From: Echinococcus granulosus
Lineage: Eukaryota > Platyhelminthes > Cestoda > Cyclophyllidea > Taeniidae
DNA: 64,000 bases
Assembly: GCF_000524195.1 (NCBI RefSeq)
Contig: NW_020170434.1
Coordinates: forward strand, 150,361 to 214,360
Direction of reading: 5' to 3'
Position 1 is the first letter of the stretch. The number at the start of each line of letters is the position of its first letter. Both the position numbers and the translations under genes were made by a program. The notes beneath the pieces were generated by a model. It had not been told where the DNA came from. It did no database searches and saw nothing but the letters and a program-made list of their open reading frames with translations. This document shows, piece after piece, positions 32,401 to 45,033 of this stretch.

Positions 32401-34945
32401 AAAGGAATCACATTCAGAAGGCGCGATGAGGATTCACTAAAAGGTTCACTGGACTTAGCACCACTAAAAGTATCCACAAAGACTTTTCGGAAGTGACCAA
32501 CATCACCTAGAAACCCAGTAACTGCTCTATTCTTGGACGTGCTCCTTTCTGCCTTTGGTCCAAAAAGTAGCAACAATCACGACTACAAGTTGAGTAGATC
32601 TATTAAATGAAGGAATACCACAAAAAAAGCCAGCCTTCGATTCGAGACACGAATACAACGAGGAGTAAAGTCCCTGCTTTGAAGTAAATGAAGTCATCAA
32701 TTCGCAAAAGATAGTGTTTTGACTCAGAATACTTTCCTAAAAGTAATAAACTATGATGACACGACTTCCCCCAAAATGGCATTGCAAAAGTCTGTACAAC
32801 ATCTTTTCTTTATTGAATTTAACTTAACATTTTTTTTGAAATCCAAATCAAGGTTTCAAAGGTAATAATGAGGCTGCGGAAATAAATGGACGAATATCTG
32901 GTAGAGACACCCACAAATGCATGACGTAGCAATAACCTCGCTCCGGTAATTTCGTGCTTTCAGTCTCCTAACCATACCCAAGACGAGGAACGAAGGGACA
33001 CTCCTGATGCCTCAATAATCTATACAGGTTCTTCCAAGTTTGGAAATTCAAGACCTAATTTTAATAAGACTACTATAATAACATGTACATGACAAAGTGC
33101 AGCGGGATAGCTTGAACTACGAAATATGAAGCGAAAACGACAAAATATAATTACAACAAAAAACTAAATCGCAAGAATAAAATCCACAGATGGGTTCTTC
33201 GGACCCTGTACATGTAAGCATAGATCTCACCATAACAAAGTTCCTCCTATTACTTCAAAAAAAGAATTCAATAAATCTGATGTTTGCCTTTCTCACGATT
33301 TAATTAGAAAACAAAAGGTAAACTGTCAAAAAAGAACCAGTAGCAGTTTATGATGCTGTAAATAGCAAGTACGTATCCAAAGGAAACAGATCGATCATGG
33401 CATGTCCAGAGAAAGGATTGATAGATTTGACAGGTTGCTGTAGTATGACTAAATAAGGCGGCTATGTCAAGGGTAACTGCGTAACTTCTGGATCACAAAA
33501 AGGAAATGGCATCTTAAAGCTAACCAAAAGCCCTTTGCATGATCCTCTCACAAGGGTACTCAAGACCTAGCCAAAGTGGCGGCTCAATTACTGCGACAAA
33601 GAGCCCCGCCTACTTCAGTAATTCCTTCAACGACACACAGCTTTCCTCAATACAACACAGCACCCTAGCAGTTAGTAGTAAGTCGTTAGGGTCGGTACCG
33701 ATCAACAAACTTAAAGAACCTCACTAATGAGGCATAAAGCCTCCAAGATGAAAAAGAAGCTTCCATTTGTGGTGGAGCCGTACAGTGCCACCACCAAAAC
33801 GCCCACCATCAGATATATACTTATGACTACAGTTACCACGGCTTCTGTGCACCCCCAAACGGTAAGAAAAGTACCCCCTGGGGTTGCAATCAACGTCTGG
33901 ACATTCCAAAATTACCTGTGGGACGATTCAACGTGTTGTTGGGCGAGTTCTGCCGATTTGTTAGCGTGCTGCGTTGCCATGGTTGATTGCCTGGAGGTGG
34001 GGGAGGGGATGACGAGCAAAATCAGCCATCGCAGGCCACCAAAGAAAAAATTTTGGAGCAAAAGAAAATCCCATTTACCTTGCAGCAAGGGAGAGGGAGC
34101 ATGACCACCACGATGGTTATGGTGACGCCTAAGAGACCCCGTGTTGGAGTGATCACCATTTTCGGAATATTTCCGTCCATTCCCACCATTGTTGATGGAC
34201 CAATTATTTCCAGGGGAATTTTGGTGATTGTAGCGGATGTGTTGTCCTCGATGTGGGGAATTGACGTGCCCTCCCACTCGTGGAGAGGTAGAAACTATTG
34301 GTTGATGCTGCTGGTGTTGGTGGTGTCCAGAATGCATCACTAGCCCATTATCGATCGGATCACCAGGATGAGTGCTTCGGTAGTTTGTAGAAAATTGATC
34401 CCATTCTATGGAAGAGGAGGACGATATAGCCCAAATCAGCAATAAGGAAGACAATGGTAGAGAATAAACCGAGAAATTTACCCTTCATCATGAAATCAAC
34501 AAGGTCTTTCGAAAACGGAGGACCATGAATCGGTGGTGAGGTTCTACGATTGAGGTTTGGATGATGCCCACCAAAATGATTGTGTCCACCATAATACCCA
34601 CCATCACCGCGGTATCGACCACGTGGAAAATATGGACGATGATTCTGGTGGTGTTGAAGGTGTGGAATAGGATGATGGTTAGTTGCGACCATGGAAGAAT
34701 TCGGACTGCCAGGACCAGTGTTTTGAACTGGACTGACAGTTCTTTGAGCCGATGTGCTCGAATCAGGGGTGTCGCTCCTCTTTCCTGGGAAAGAGTTTGT
34801 TTTCAGCATTCTACAGAATGGGTAAACAAAGCGCCATTGAATTAACTTAAGGGAACACATGGAAGATTGGGCAATCTCATTAAGTCAAGCACAATATGTA
34901 CCTCGCTGTAGGATCTCGATTATTACGACCGGGAACATTCGCCAT
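29499..34945 (-). CDS. Disordered His/Gly/Arg-rich and Ser/Thr/Ala-rich protein, family not recognised
   Basis: Seven minus-strand exons (34902-34945, 34482-34777, 34079-34405, 33916-33990, 30943-31167, 29940-30305, 29499-29734) join in consistent phase and give 522 residues. The protein starts MANVPGRNNRDPTARSD and is predicted to be almost wholly disordered. Residues about 40-220 are rich in His, Asn, Gly and Arg, with RGRYRGDGGYYGGH, HHQHQQHQ and RRHHNHRGGH, of the kind seen in RNA-binding granule proteins. One short possible helix reads FSKDLVDFMMKEWDQF. The C-terminal half is Ser/Thr/Ala/Pro-rich with a KQQQQQ run and TPEPPSPSSSAS. No RRM, KH or other folded domain is visible. I do not recognise the family; a role in mRNA regulation is only a guess from composition. 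The donor of exon 6 (gttcgt) is weak; without that splice the protein would end at the TGA near 29842. A 2.7-kb intron separates exons 4 and 5. Confidence 0.62.
31168..33915 (-). other. Long intron of the disordered-protein gene
   Basis: Stretch of 2.75 kb between exons 4 and 5. No exon, repeat array or gene on the opposite strand could be supported; a short plus-strand frame at 33539-33727 has no features. Confidence 0.55.
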
Positions 34946-36903
34946 TTTATGCGATAAAAATTGACGGTCGGTAATCCCACACGCACAGAAAGTGTGAACA
35001 GATGAGACTGGAAGCGATCTAAACAACGCGGGACTAGGTATTTCTAGCTAATGTAAACAAGAAAGCTATTTGGAAAAGATTTATTTATATAAAAAGCTAA
35101 TTGCAGCCTTAACCTTTACACGCATGAACTTTGTCTCTATTTTACAAAAGTCCAGGTTCAAAAGTACTTCTTACTGTTTCCATGTGAGCAACAATATGTA
35201 TTAATACTCTTTAACGATTTCGAGCCCTACTTACAAAAGGTCGAACTCACTTAACTATACCACATTTTTTTCTTTTGAGGTTTTACTACTGTTGCACGGA
35301 AGCCTATTGATGGGGGTGGTATTTTGAGATAGAATTCGGATTTCACCTAATTTTACAACAACTCTACAAGTATTTTTTCGCATTTAAAAGCAGATTAGTT
35401 TTTTAAGTATGCATCATGGTGCTTTGTTTTGAAATTGCAAAAGTCCAAAGTGGTAAGGCATGATGCTCCCTACTCAGATGATGAAGATTTAAAATCTGTT
35501 AGCTTTACCTGAGGGCTCGGACGCAGAGCGGAAGAACAAATTGTGGTGAATAAAGTGCCCACGCATTTTAACACACTTTAAAACTTAAAATCAACCTTGT
35601 ATCCTATGTTGCTTAATATTCTACAGATATTGTTTTTATATTCCTCCTTTTAGGTAGTAATACCTTTCCGTATCTCTTGCAGTCGTGCAACTCCCTGAAC
35701 TCCTGATTTCGAAGGAAATTGTTTTCCTAGGGCAGAAAGTGCATTGTCGACGCATGTTAAAGCTCACTGACAATGTCTGGAGCCCATGCAGTTTAGTGGA
35801 AGTACAATGGTGGAGACTTAAGCCACTGCGTAACCATGACACAGAGGGAATCGGACCATTAAATTACAATAGTACTTCCCAGCACCTGCTAAAGGTAGTG
35901 TAATTGCCTGTATACCTCTTCCTAACTAAATAAGCTTAAGGAACACGTAATGGCTCGAGTCTCTCTTAAAGGCCTAACACGCCCCATCAGGTTTATTTAT
36001 TATTGACGTGTAATCCGCCAACTGTTTCTTTAACTCTCCGTCTTAGTAACAAGCCACTCAGGGGCCCGACCATTGTACCTCCTTCGAGCTGTTTGACCTT
36101 CGGTGCATAGCAGTAGTCCCGAAACCCTTCCGTAAGTCGACGCAACATATTCTGCCCGAGTCTTATATCTTCTTTTGGCTTCAGGGACGTCTCGGAGCGC
36201 TACAGACGAATTTGAAGGGTTATTCGGCCGTTGGCGTAGAAGGCCTGGATTTGCGTTTGGTTTAGCACCAAATAACTACAACTGTGTAGAGAGCCTAAAC
36301 TGAAGTATTGTTTGTCAATAGTTGTTTTCAAAAACATCTATTTTAAGCAATTTTTTGACCTTTAAATGTATGCTTTTCAGTATTCCTTTTCTCCTTTCTC
36401 ATTGTCATGTACTCCCTCTCATTAGTGAGGCAAGCAATATCCAGCGCCAACTGGGTGACGACCCACTCGAAACACACTTTAATTTAACTTTGTATCAAGC
36501 GGTCGTGGACAACTTTCGAAGTTAAAAGGCCCATTTCTTCTAGCTATCCTTTAATTCATCTATTTTTTACATCAATTTTCAAGAATAGAACATCAGAGGG
36601 GCTGCTTTTTGTGAGGAAAGATAACCTATGCTTTCCGTTATGTATCAGTGGGCGAGTCGAGTTAGCTGAGAATAAAGGGTATTTGCAGACGAGGGTTGGT
36701 TAGGAAGGAAGTCTGTTTTGTTTTTTTTTGTGTTGGTCGAAAAGATCAGAAATAAATTCTTCGCCTTGCGGACTCATATAAAATAAGCGGATGAATAGAA
36801 GCCATCATAATGCGTAAAGCGAATTGATGTTCGCTTGTTGCGAAATAAGAAGGAAGGGATGGAGAAGAGGAGGAAAGAAGGCGTTTTTGGAAGCCTAATG
36901 TAT
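34946..36903. other. Intergenic region, nothing recognised
   Basis: AT-rich stretch of about 2 kb holding the promoter side of the disordered-protein gene and the 3' side of the troponin C gene. Frames at 35685 (+) and 36322 (+) lack family features and good context. Confidence 0.5.
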
Positions 36904-37992
36904 CTATTCTGATGTCATCAACTTCTTGAATTCTAAAACGGGAAAAATATTTATGGTATACGGTACTCTGAGCTAGTAATCCACCGGTTTTGGTGCCAAC
37001 ACCCACCATCAAAGTCTACAAATCCGGAGCCATCACGATCCGTGTCACGAATCATCTCGTCGATCTCCTCTTCGGTCAAATCGTCGCCCAACTCTTTGAG
37101 GATCCATCGAAGGTCGTCCACGTCGATTTCACCTCTGCGATTCTTGTCGAGCACACGGAACGCCTGCCGCAAGTCTTCCTCGTCCTGCTCGTTTTGGAGG
37201 ATTTTTCCGTAGACCAGGAGGAATCCACTCAGATCGATGAAACCAGTGGCTAAAAGATATCAAATGTTGCATCCGAATCGTCTTTTTATTTCCCCACTTA
37301 TAATAGGACTTGGTGAGTGCTACTTATATCTCAAGAGTAGACTCACCGTCATCATCCACTTCATCAGCCCATTCTTTGAGGAGATCAGGCTTGATGGAGA
37401 CCTTGAGTGCACTAAAAGCTGGACCAAGGTCATTGGTGCTGATTTTGTCCTGCCCGCGCTTGTCGAATTTCTTGAAGGTCTCCGTTGCAACTGCGAAAGA
37501 GATGAGATTACTTTGTATTCACGCTCAAAGTAAAATGATATTTTCTGCCTTATCGAAAGGCCGATGCTCTTGCATCGGCGCCCTGGCCGAAAACACGCGC
37601 ACACATCGGGTCGCGTGACCAATCGTCGCGCAGGTGCGTGCCTCCAAAGTGCAGGAGGGAGCCAATCAAATTTCGCTTGGGGAAACCACGGTCACGATCA
37701 CCTAGCTATTGCCCCAGGGGAATATTGACCGACCAAATATATGCAAATGTTTATTTCTGTATACGTAAAAGATTTTCCAAGAAAAAAAAACAAATTGCAA
37801 CCTAAATGTACCGAGAGGTCAAATAGCGGCTGCAGAGTGATGGAAATTTAAGATGGTGAGGCTCGAAGAGCGATGTATTTATTGAAAATGCATTTCCAAG
37901 TACCGGCATAAAGATTATAAAAAAGGGGAAATGAGCTGGAGTTCAAAAGACCTACCCCTAACTTGATCGTCGCTGATCTTGAAACCCTCCAT
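36904..37992 (-). CDS. TNNC: Troponin C-like EF-hand protein, divergent
   Basis: Calcium sensor of the muscle thin filament, four EF-hands in a 150-residue protein. Minus-strand exons are 37956-37992, 37347-37490, 37007-37249 and 36904-36932, all in phase 1. The C-terminal half (FRVLDKNRRGEIDVDDL, LKELGDDLTEEEIDEMI, DTDRDGSGFVDFDEF) matches invertebrate troponin C; the N-terminus has KISDDQV and FKKFDKRGQDKIS. Only site IV (DRDGSGFVDFDE) is a canonical 12-residue loop. Site I lacks the usual acidic pattern, site II (DDDATGFIDLSG) has Gly instead of Glu at position 12, and site III (DKNRRGEIDVDD) has Asp at position 12 and Arg at position 5. A single working site IV is known in some invertebrate troponin Cs. 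The ATG used is the first after an in-frame stop, but a splice acceptor lies 12 bases upstream, so a few extra N-terminal residues from another exon are possible. Calmodulin-like or myosin light chain identity is less likely. Confidence 0.85.
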
Positions 37993-40900
37993 TTCCAATC
38001 TCTACGAAATCAAAACAAGTGGGATAAAACTTAAAATTATACAGGAGTAATACCACAGAGAGTAATAAAAATTCAATTTAGTCAAATGTAATACAAATTT
38101 CCTAGTAATTTTTAAAGCTTTATCTTTCTGTTAAATACGCCAAATTTTTGCATTTCATTCCAGTTCCAAACCCAAGCACAATTTAGGGACCATTGTTCTT
38201 TTTCAAATCCACGTAATTTATTTAAAAATAAAAGACCTAAAAAGGTTATGCTGGTTGACAAATTTCCAAAAGTTGTGTCACATAGTGATCGGCTATCAAC
38301 AAAGATGAAAGCTGTGGATTTTTGGTTGGGTAGGCGCCTTGTTGCTTGGAGGAGTCAATGGTAGCTTGAATACTTGCGTCCAAATATTAAGAATGTAGTT
38401 TCAAAAGGCACCCTAATACCCACAATCCATTGCTTTTGAGCAATAATAATAATGCCTTAAATTCTAAAAGGGCAAGGCGGAAGAGGGAGATGGGGCCACA
38501 GATGTGGGTAACGGGGCGCTCAAACACTCACCACTCTGTTGAGGTAGAGTTTGCGTCGATGCGAGAAGACGTGTCGGACGCTGCTGCAGCCGGTAGTGTC
38601 GCTGTGCCTCCAATGCCGACGCTGGCGTCGAAATAGGGGACTGAGCGCGTGGACAGACAGGCGCAACCGTCGTACACGCAAGCCCCCCTCGCCCGGGTTG
38701 CCGCGGTAACAGTGCGTGGGTTGGTCCGCGGGTCGATGGGACGATTGCACGCTGGTGCGCATTGGTCGGTAGCTGAAGACCTCTATGTCCACCCGAAAGG
38801 CCTCGTCATTGGTGCGTGTGCCCTGTTTGCTACGGTGAACGGCGGTGGCGGTGGCTGGGGGGATACACTCGTTTCCCCTCCAAGGTACCGTAGTGATTGC
38901 GATTGGTGAAGGGAATTTGGTTAGGTGAGACATGGGACCAGACTGGTCTGTGCAAAGAGAGGCGCAGACACACATAGACACCTCAAATCATTATCGTCAA
39001 TGCGTTGGAACCTAAAATTGACTGTGAATTGAAAATGATAATACCGATGTCTGCCTAGAAAGGCGAGATTATCGCCAATGGGAAAGCTGAGAAAATTTAT
39101 AATTTTTCCATTTTGCAATTGAGTCAGTAGAAGTTCTTTTTGTAAATCTTACGATCCTCATAAAATCGTCAGCAATGTTACAATCTTGCACTTCTTGATT
39201 TAATTTCATGAAAATTCTTCAGTACCTAACTTGGATTGAAATACATCCAGTGTGATTTCGTTGGGGCCAGTGGTTAAGTTTTTTGAGCGAGAGAGATCTG
39301 AAAATCCCTGAAGTCTATTTGACGGACGCCCAAACTGGTTTATACAAATGAGACACTTAAGCTTATCCTGGCTATAAGTCTTTCGTCTTCCGGAGCATTT
39401 CACATCCTCAGGTTGTTCATACATATGATGCTTCATTCACTAGAGAAAGTCTTGCTGCATCGAATCGTGTCAGAAGTAGAAGGGCTTAGAACAGTAAAAT
39501 ACACACGGGATGTGCTTTATCTAATGAATTTTACCCTTAAGACTAGGGTGGGACAGGTGGCAAATTAAAAGCATCTTTTATGAGTCAACTGCGCCTTGAA
39601 TCTGCCTGCCTTTAGCTCGCCTTCCACCAAAGCAAGCAGTATAAATTGCTCCATATCGAAACCTTCTTCCATTTACGTAAAAATGCTTATTCTGATCGTC
39701 ATTTAAAAATGAACAATCGTAAATAATTAATAATGATAGCAGTGATTGCACGGAGATTTTGAATTGGCGATTTTCAGAGCCCCAGAGGTGAAATTTTACA
39801 CTAGAACGCCTACTTATTAAATTTAAGTACAACGCCAATATTTTTTAAAGTCCCGCACAGGAACTTGTGCCCCATTTTGCTGGTCTATTATAATAATTAG
39901 CATGCCTAAGCACCTTTGTCCCTGCAGAAACGGAGGTTGTCTTTATGCCTAAGCAAAATAATAGTGATCATCCATAGTTTCCATAACTGCAGTAGCCTAG
40001 AAGTAATGGGGGTATGCATCCATAACCTGAGTGCGGTCGTGCAAATGTCAAATCATTTTAATGGGTACTTAAGGCGCCTAGCATCTCGAGAAGAAACCGT
40101 TTACAGCGCTTTGGCATGGATTGTTCCCATAATTCTCAAAAAAAGTTTTTTTTTTTGGAAAAAGTGGAAAACCCAAACTATTTAAGTGTTCATGTGATGA
40201 GATCGGTGAATAAAAAGCAAATATTTTGGATGATTTCATTTTAATAAAAATAATAACTTCAATTAACGATTAAAAATTGCGTAAAAATAAAAGTTTAATT
40301 CCCTCTATCTGAGTCATTTATCGTGATGTGTGTTTGTCTCAATTGACGCCTTTCTGGTGGCAAGCGGTCAGTTCAAGCGAACGTCAGCGATTTCTGACGA
40401 GAAATTGAAAAGTTTTCACCCCTTACCGACACAAACCCTTGACACAATGTGAGATTTTGTGTGCTAGGCGGTCTGCTCGACCCAAAGGTCTGAAGCCGGA
40501 AATGCAGGAGGGGTGCAACAAGGAAAATATTTTAACATAGGCATGTAATTCGTTTTATAATTAATGGGCCAAATTTCTTCCCCTTTTCTCCGTTGCGCTA
40601 CTAGGATGCGCAAATGGCGGACACGTTTCCTTTCCTGCATTGAAAAGCGGAAAAATTTTGCTATTTCTACTCCCAGCAAAAATGGCAATCCCGACATCTA
40701 AAGTGTTCCTGCTTTCTTGTTTTTGTGTACAGTAATGAAAACACATTCCTACTCTGCTGGCCTTCTCACGAAATCTAATGACTCCTTTCCCAATTTGATA
40801 GATGGAGGCAAACGAAGTTCCCTCCTCCCACGCCCAATGCTACTGCGGACGGTCATTCTTACACCGAATCTGTTGCCAGTGCGGGTAGGTCAAACTACTC

Positions 40901-41175
40901 TAGAAAAATTCCGAGATTAAACTGATGATGGAGAGGTCTCCTGCCGTGTTGCGGAGACTCTCTCCTTCCAGAACAGTTTGCTCGACTCAGGAGTGGGTAG
41001 CCGAGAAAAAATGTCAAAGTCATGTCATAGCCTCGCTTCCCTCCTGCCGCATTCTGAGTGTCATGGATGTCTGCGCCCGGTGCAAGACAAACGTGATTAA
41101 CGCGACTTTTGTTAATTCGCCCTAGTCAGTAGTACTTGGACTTGATGGGCCTCGGTTATCTCATTGAAGCAGGAC

Positions 41176-41191
41176 GTCACTAATACGTGAC
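41176..41191. repeat. Dyad motif GTCAC-TAATAC-GTGAC
   Basis: Exact half-sites with the same 6-bp spacing; preceded by GGAC and followed by ATATGG. Confidence 0.6.
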
Positions 41192-44100
41192 ATATGGTCA
41201 CTGCCTGATTTTAACTGTTGGGTGCAACAAATCGCACCCCAAGGAGATTGGTTTAAAAGGGTAGAGAAAAATGTGTCACCGAGACAAAAGCAATTAACAA
41301 GTTGTATTCTCTATAGTGAAATAGAAAGGAAAATTGGAGTCGTCTTGAGCAAACTTTGCGGTTCAGTAATTGCAACGGCGATGGGTAAACAAATGTGTGT
41401 TTCTATTAGCTATGAGACCGTAAAGAAGGCCACCACATAGCACTACAAGGTCAACAAACTATTGCGTGCGTTTTTAACCACGCAGATGCACTGCCTGAAA
41501 GAAGGTATCCCCATACAGCTTCCACGAGCACGTCCTAGAAAGCATGTGCATTCCACCACGGTGTGTATATCTCGTGCGCAGAAATGACATTCAAAAGATC
41601 GCCTTTACTTCGGCTTTTTTTCAGCGCATAACAAACCAGAAATAAAATTCCGATTTCTGAATTTTTAACGTTGTCGACTCTGTTGAACGCAAAGGGCAAA
41701 TGATGTAAGACAACTGTTACGAGAGAGTGAAAAAAAAATATGGGGAAGTATGACTAAATTTCAAGCACTTTTAACGGAACTTTCTGTATTACATTTTAGG
41801 CGTCGTGAGATCAATCTCAGCACTGATACATGTGCGTATTCAAACATCTTCCTAGTTGATTTGACAAATGACACTTAATCAAAATATAAAAAAATCTGAA
41901 TTTGCTTTGGCAATCATAATTTAGAAATAGCAAATAAAATCTCTTACATAGCCAAAATTTGTTTTGAAGAAGACACCCTAGTTGATAAGGAAAATGAAAT
42001 TGTTTTTAAGAGCTGACTCCTCTAATTAAGAAACATTAGAGCATGCAATTGTAAAAAATTAATTATGTTTATCATGTGCATTTATGAGAAGCCTAAATTT
42101 GAATTTCTCTTTATCTTGATGCCTCTATTTAATTGCTAGAATTCCTCCGGGTAAAAATATTGCTTACAAAGAGGGAGAGGAGCCAGAGCAGATGAAACGA
42201 AATTTCCACGAGTCGAAAAGACCCACCTTCCTCTACCCATGCTGTTGTGACGAGAAGGGGTTGTGAATTTATTGCCAAATTTCTATAGACCGTTTCTTTC
42301 CTCCATGCGCCTTTTTTTAGTCCACAAGTGGCCAATCGCGTATTCGGAGTCGGCCTACTGCGACCTTGAGGTGTGACATAATTATTAATTTTCTGGGAGG
42401 GGTATTTAGAAGAAAGTGCGGCTTAAATTTTTGATGAGAACCTGTCAAAATGTTAAATGAATAAACCCTCATATTCTTGGGTTTCAAATTCTAGTCTGCA
42501 ATTCACCCCTTTCACACGGAGCGGTGATGTGCCCACTTAACTCCACGGAAGCGAAATGTAAACAATACAAATTTAATGGGTAATCGCAGCGTGATCTTTT
42601 CATAAATTCCTACAAAAGCAACAATGACGGGTAGGATTTTAACGCAGCAGCAGCGTTGCAGGACCGATGGCAAGTAGCATTCCCCCGCCTTGACATTCCA
42701 TGCCAATCACAGGGCACTTGAAATGTGAAAAACAACCCATTCCACGGTGAAAGCGAGAACCATTTTCCGGATAGTTCACATATGAGGGGAGAAAACGGAT
42801 TTGGAATGTTCTATTTTGTTTGGGGAATTTTGTAGTAGGTCAGTATGGGATGGGATGAAGGAAATAGGATTATATAACATCAGCATAAAACAGTCTACAT
42901 AATAAGTCGCACCGTGGTGTCAAACAATTAGGGATATATAACGACATTTTCAAAGAAAAAGGGTCTAAAAATCCGCCCTTATCTTTCAAAAACTGCCGAA
43001 GTATTGCTAAATTAAGTCAATGCGTAGATTGTCTAGTTTTGGTTTAAAAACGAAGGTTTAAAAACTTTTGTGACTTAAAAGTCCCAGTTCCTCCACTAAA
43101 TATGGCTCTTTAACTGAATAAAAGAGGAGCAGCAATCGGTTGTGTGCCGAAGGTCTCAATCTGATTGGTAGAGAGCGAACAATCCTTTGTCTCCTAGCCC
43201 ACTTGAGCATCCCATGTCAGGTGCTTAAGGCTTCTAAATAAAGCAAAGCAGCCCCAACACCAGAGCTCTAAGAGTACTTCTTTATCCAGCTCTCTTCATT
43301 GTTTTGACCTTACTTAATCCGTTTGAAAGGCAAATTTGACATAAGCTGCTTCACGAACCACCAGCTCGTGTTATAAGTTACCTTGCCTTGACAAATAAAG
43401 TAAAGAAGAAATGCCGGACAGCTACCAAATTGGAATGCCTTATAGTTCCAACTCGTTCCATGGTCGAGAGCACTCAAGTATCCTTTGCCTATAGTGTCGT
43501 AAATCACTCCAAAATCTAGTGGCCACACCGCCGGTGGTCAGCCTGCGAATGTCTTTTGGACAGTTCAAGCCAACTGTACTTTTATTGTGCCAAGTCAACC
43601 ACCCAAAAGAATACTCCAAATTCCGCATAAATTGCGCACTCGCAGTAAAACAAAATGTGCTTTTCTCACTATAAGTCCAATCATGAGTCCATTCATAGAA
43701 GCCAGGAAAATTAATTGATACCATTTAAAATCATTCCTCTACCTTTGTGGTAAAATTAAATTTTTTATACGAGAAAAAAGAATTTTGGATTTAACCAATA
43801 AATAGTGAGAATGCTAAACAACCAATCAGCGTTGAGGTGATTGCTTATTTCACACTCGGACAGAGTTTATCGTGTTCATGACTCGGCTGGCTTGAAAGAC
43901 TCTCCTTTTCAAATTTGTTGACTAATAAAGTAGGTGAAGTTAGTAAATCCTGCAGCAAGACCGTCTAATGTCGGGGCAACAAATTCCCTTTTAAGTGCCG
44001 CCTGTTCGATTGGATAATTTTGTGTCCACCTCCTTAAATACCAGAAAAAATTTCCTTTTAGTATGCTATTTTTAAGCCATATTTTAACCCAAAAGCTGGT

Positions 44101-45017
44101 TGAACGATTCGCAAACAGAATGGGATAGGAAAGGTGGGTGGTTATGATTTCATCTCGCCACAGAGGGGATGGTAGTAAATGGTGCATAGGAGGGAGAATT
44201 CTTGTTGAGCCTGTTAAAGGGGAGGCTAAAGGAGCCAATTTCTAAAAGGAATTGCTTTTAATCCTTCTACAATATTTTTAGCCAGTGTTGTGGAATTTTT
44301 GGACCTCCGACTGTATTGCGTCTCCTGACATTTTGAAGCGGCCGTGTAAATGAAATGGAAGAAGTCGCATAGCGCTCGTATCAGACGGGTTAGAACATAT
44401 CCTAGCTTTTTTTGGAAGTAAAAATTAGCACTTTTTTCCAGAATTTTGTAGCAAGCAGTTGCTTCAAATAATATCCTTTTAGGTGATACATGGGCCGTTA
44501 AAATCAGCCTCGTGGACGTGGGGATCTCATTAGGTCCCAAGGATGAGACAAACGCCGAGTCTTTCTCATCCATATGACTTTGGTGTTTTATACGACTTTT
44601 TTTTTCTTCCCACACTATACGAATATGGGACGTCTTCTTCTAACCAAGCTTCATGATCTGGCACTTTGGAACCGAAGATGAAAGGGGGCAAATAGGGTGA
44701 ACAATATTGCACCAGTCTGCCTCATTGCCAATCAAAAGTCCACCTATTGCAGCAAAAGTTCACAATGCTATTAAAAGCGGTGAAGTGTTACGCTGGAATT
44801 ACAAAAATGTCGACTTTGTAATGATAGGCTCTTCAAATCAGGATGCTCTAACGCCCTAAGGAGAAAATAAACCATTACAATGTCACAAAAGTCTTACATG
44901 TCAAGAAGTGGGTACTCCACCTCATTTTTGATCAAGAAGAGAGCAAACACCCTTACCACCTTAGCAGTTTGGATTCAGATGCAAGTGGATGCAATCAAAA
45001 ACTTAGAAAGTACAGAT

Positions 45018-45033
45018 GTCACATATATGTGAC
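45018..45033. repeat. Dyad motif GTCAC-ATATAT-GTGAC
   Basis: A perfect 16-bp palindrome with flanks AGAT on the left and ACCGGG on the right. The same flanks occur in reverse at 57368. Confidence 0.65.

Noticed and set aside
38430..38636. Plus-strand frame beginning MLLSNNNNALNSKRARRKR
   Set aside because: Low-complexity frame with no splice context; the opposite strand carries a better GTGAGT donor, fitting a non-coding first exon of the troponin C gene.
43310..43724. Minus-strand frames that looked like a degenerate retroelement fragment
   Set aside because: No reverse transcriptase, gag or integrase motif could be identified and the frames overlap in different phases.
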